A stretch of 64,000 nt of DNA from Bremerella cremea. Lineage in GTDB: Bacteria > Planctomycetota > Planctomycetia > Pirellulales > Pirellulaceae. The DNA lies in NCBI RefSeq assembly GCF_003335505.1, contig NZ_QPEX01000039.1:22944-86943 (forward strand), in the 5' to 3' direction. Shown here in pieces: positions 63,604 to 64,000 of this stretch. Every line of letters begins with the position of its first letter. The first letter of the stretch is position 1. The notes below the pieces were generated by a model, which worked only from the letters and a program-made list of their open reading frames with translations, was not told the origin of the DNA and ran no database searches. The position numbers and the translations under genes were made by a program.

Positions 63604-63930
63604 ATGCCCACGCTTAGGAGACTTCTAGCCAATGGAGACATTTCGCCCCTCAATATGTCCATGTCGTCAATTGAAGCTCATTCAGTAATTGGGCCTTACG
63701 AAGGCATATATGAATGCGATGAGATAATAATCGAGAAACATGGTCCATTTCAATTGGAGTTCAGTAACGGTAAACTATCTTCCATGAAATGGATTTTAGC
63801 TAATGATGGTCACTCGGATTTTCAAGTCACTGAATGTATGCTTGATGTCGCCACAGGGCAATCGCACGTTGTCGTCGTTTTGGTTCAAGGATTGCACTGT
63901 TCTCTGATTCGTCAAGCCGTCGATGGGTGA
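63604..63930 (+). pseudogene. Immunity-type gene truncated by an ISAs1 element
   Basis: ATG 63604 follows the toxin frame's last stop by one base, the usual spacing of toxin-immunity pairs. The first 83 codons (LRRLLANGDISPLNMS, then KLSSMKWILANDGHSDFQV) are unknown in family. At 63854 the IS end begins, and the frame runs on through it to a stop at 63930, so the natural C-terminus is lost. Confidence 0.6.
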
Positions 63931-64000
63931 CGGCTGTTTTTGCTGGCATGGAGGGGAACGATGTCTGGGCCTGCTGCTCTGATTTACAAACAGTTTGTAA
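63854..64000 (+). mobile_element. Left end of a second ISAs1-type element, runs out of the window
   Basis: From CAGGGCAATCGCA on, the sequence is nearly identical to the minus-strand start of the element at 49768-50415. It includes a terminator-like stem (AGCCGTC, GACGGCT, then GTTTTTG) ahead of the transposase ATG at 63961, whose first codons read MSGPAALIYKQFV. Whether this copy is full length cannot be seen. Confidence 0.85.

Overview
The window looks like chromosomal DNA of a planctomycete, most likely a Blastopirellula/Bremerella-type member of the Pirellulaceae. The basis is two type IV pilin-like DUF1559 genes (11763-12713, 16675-17607), two secreted leucine-rich-repeat proteins, carboxypeptidase-regulatory-like lipoproteins, a phosphate-selective porin, a secreted SGNH hydrolase, a secretin/STN-like protein and long, repeat-filled intergenic regions. 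This is inference from gene content; no rRNA, tRNA or CRISPR array was recognised.

Layout. 1-10.8 kb: end of a lipid A-type acyltransferase, a lipoprotein, a PAS-PAS histidine kinase with its overlapping receiver gene, a frameshifted retron-type reverse transcriptase with a strongly structured leader, a class C beta-lactamase-like hydrolase, a zinc-ribbon protein, a cold-shock protein, a bestrophin-like channel and an M24 peptidase. 10.8-18.5 kb: a deletion remnant of a CDF transporter and an intact CDF gene, two DUF1559 genes each near a small lipoprotein, and a PepSY membrane protein. 18.8-23 kb: an array of displaced polymorphic-toxin C-termini, each behind a piece of the same Hint-type domain and each followed by an immunity gene (Imm21-like, unknown, SUKH-like, barstar). 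The toxins are truncated, interrupted by stops or frameshifted, while the immunity genes are open. 24-39 kb: LRR proteins, a HExxH peptidase, arylamine N-acetyltransferase, porin, GNAT enzyme, alpha/beta hydrolase, SGNH hydrolase, an AIM24-like protein and a thioredoxin-like protein. 40.1-45.3 kb: a three-gene type I secretion operon (ABC, HlyD, TolC) whose ABC ATPase lacks normal catalytic residues. 46.7-49.3 kb: a TetR regulator and a three-gene operon sharing three copies of a 14-bp palindromic operator. 49.3-51.3 kb: deletion derivatives of two IS types. 51.5-60.4 kb: an N-acetylmuramoyl-L-alanine amidase, a receiver-HDOD protein, an ethylene-receptor-like hybrid kinase, an STN-domain protein and a membrane protein. 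61-64 kb: a SUKH immunity protein, a 5'-truncated RHS core running into a toxin interrupted by two in-frame stops, and its immunity gene disrupted by an ISAs1-type element that leaves the window.

The two polymorphic-toxin regions are the main accessory features. They look like a reservoir of toxin tails with retained immunity. Several families of short dispersed repeats fill most gaps and appear to have mediated truncations and deletions. The reverse transcriptase and its structured leader are the best candidate for an unusual system, but the gene carries a one-base frameshift and no flanking a1/a2 pair was found.
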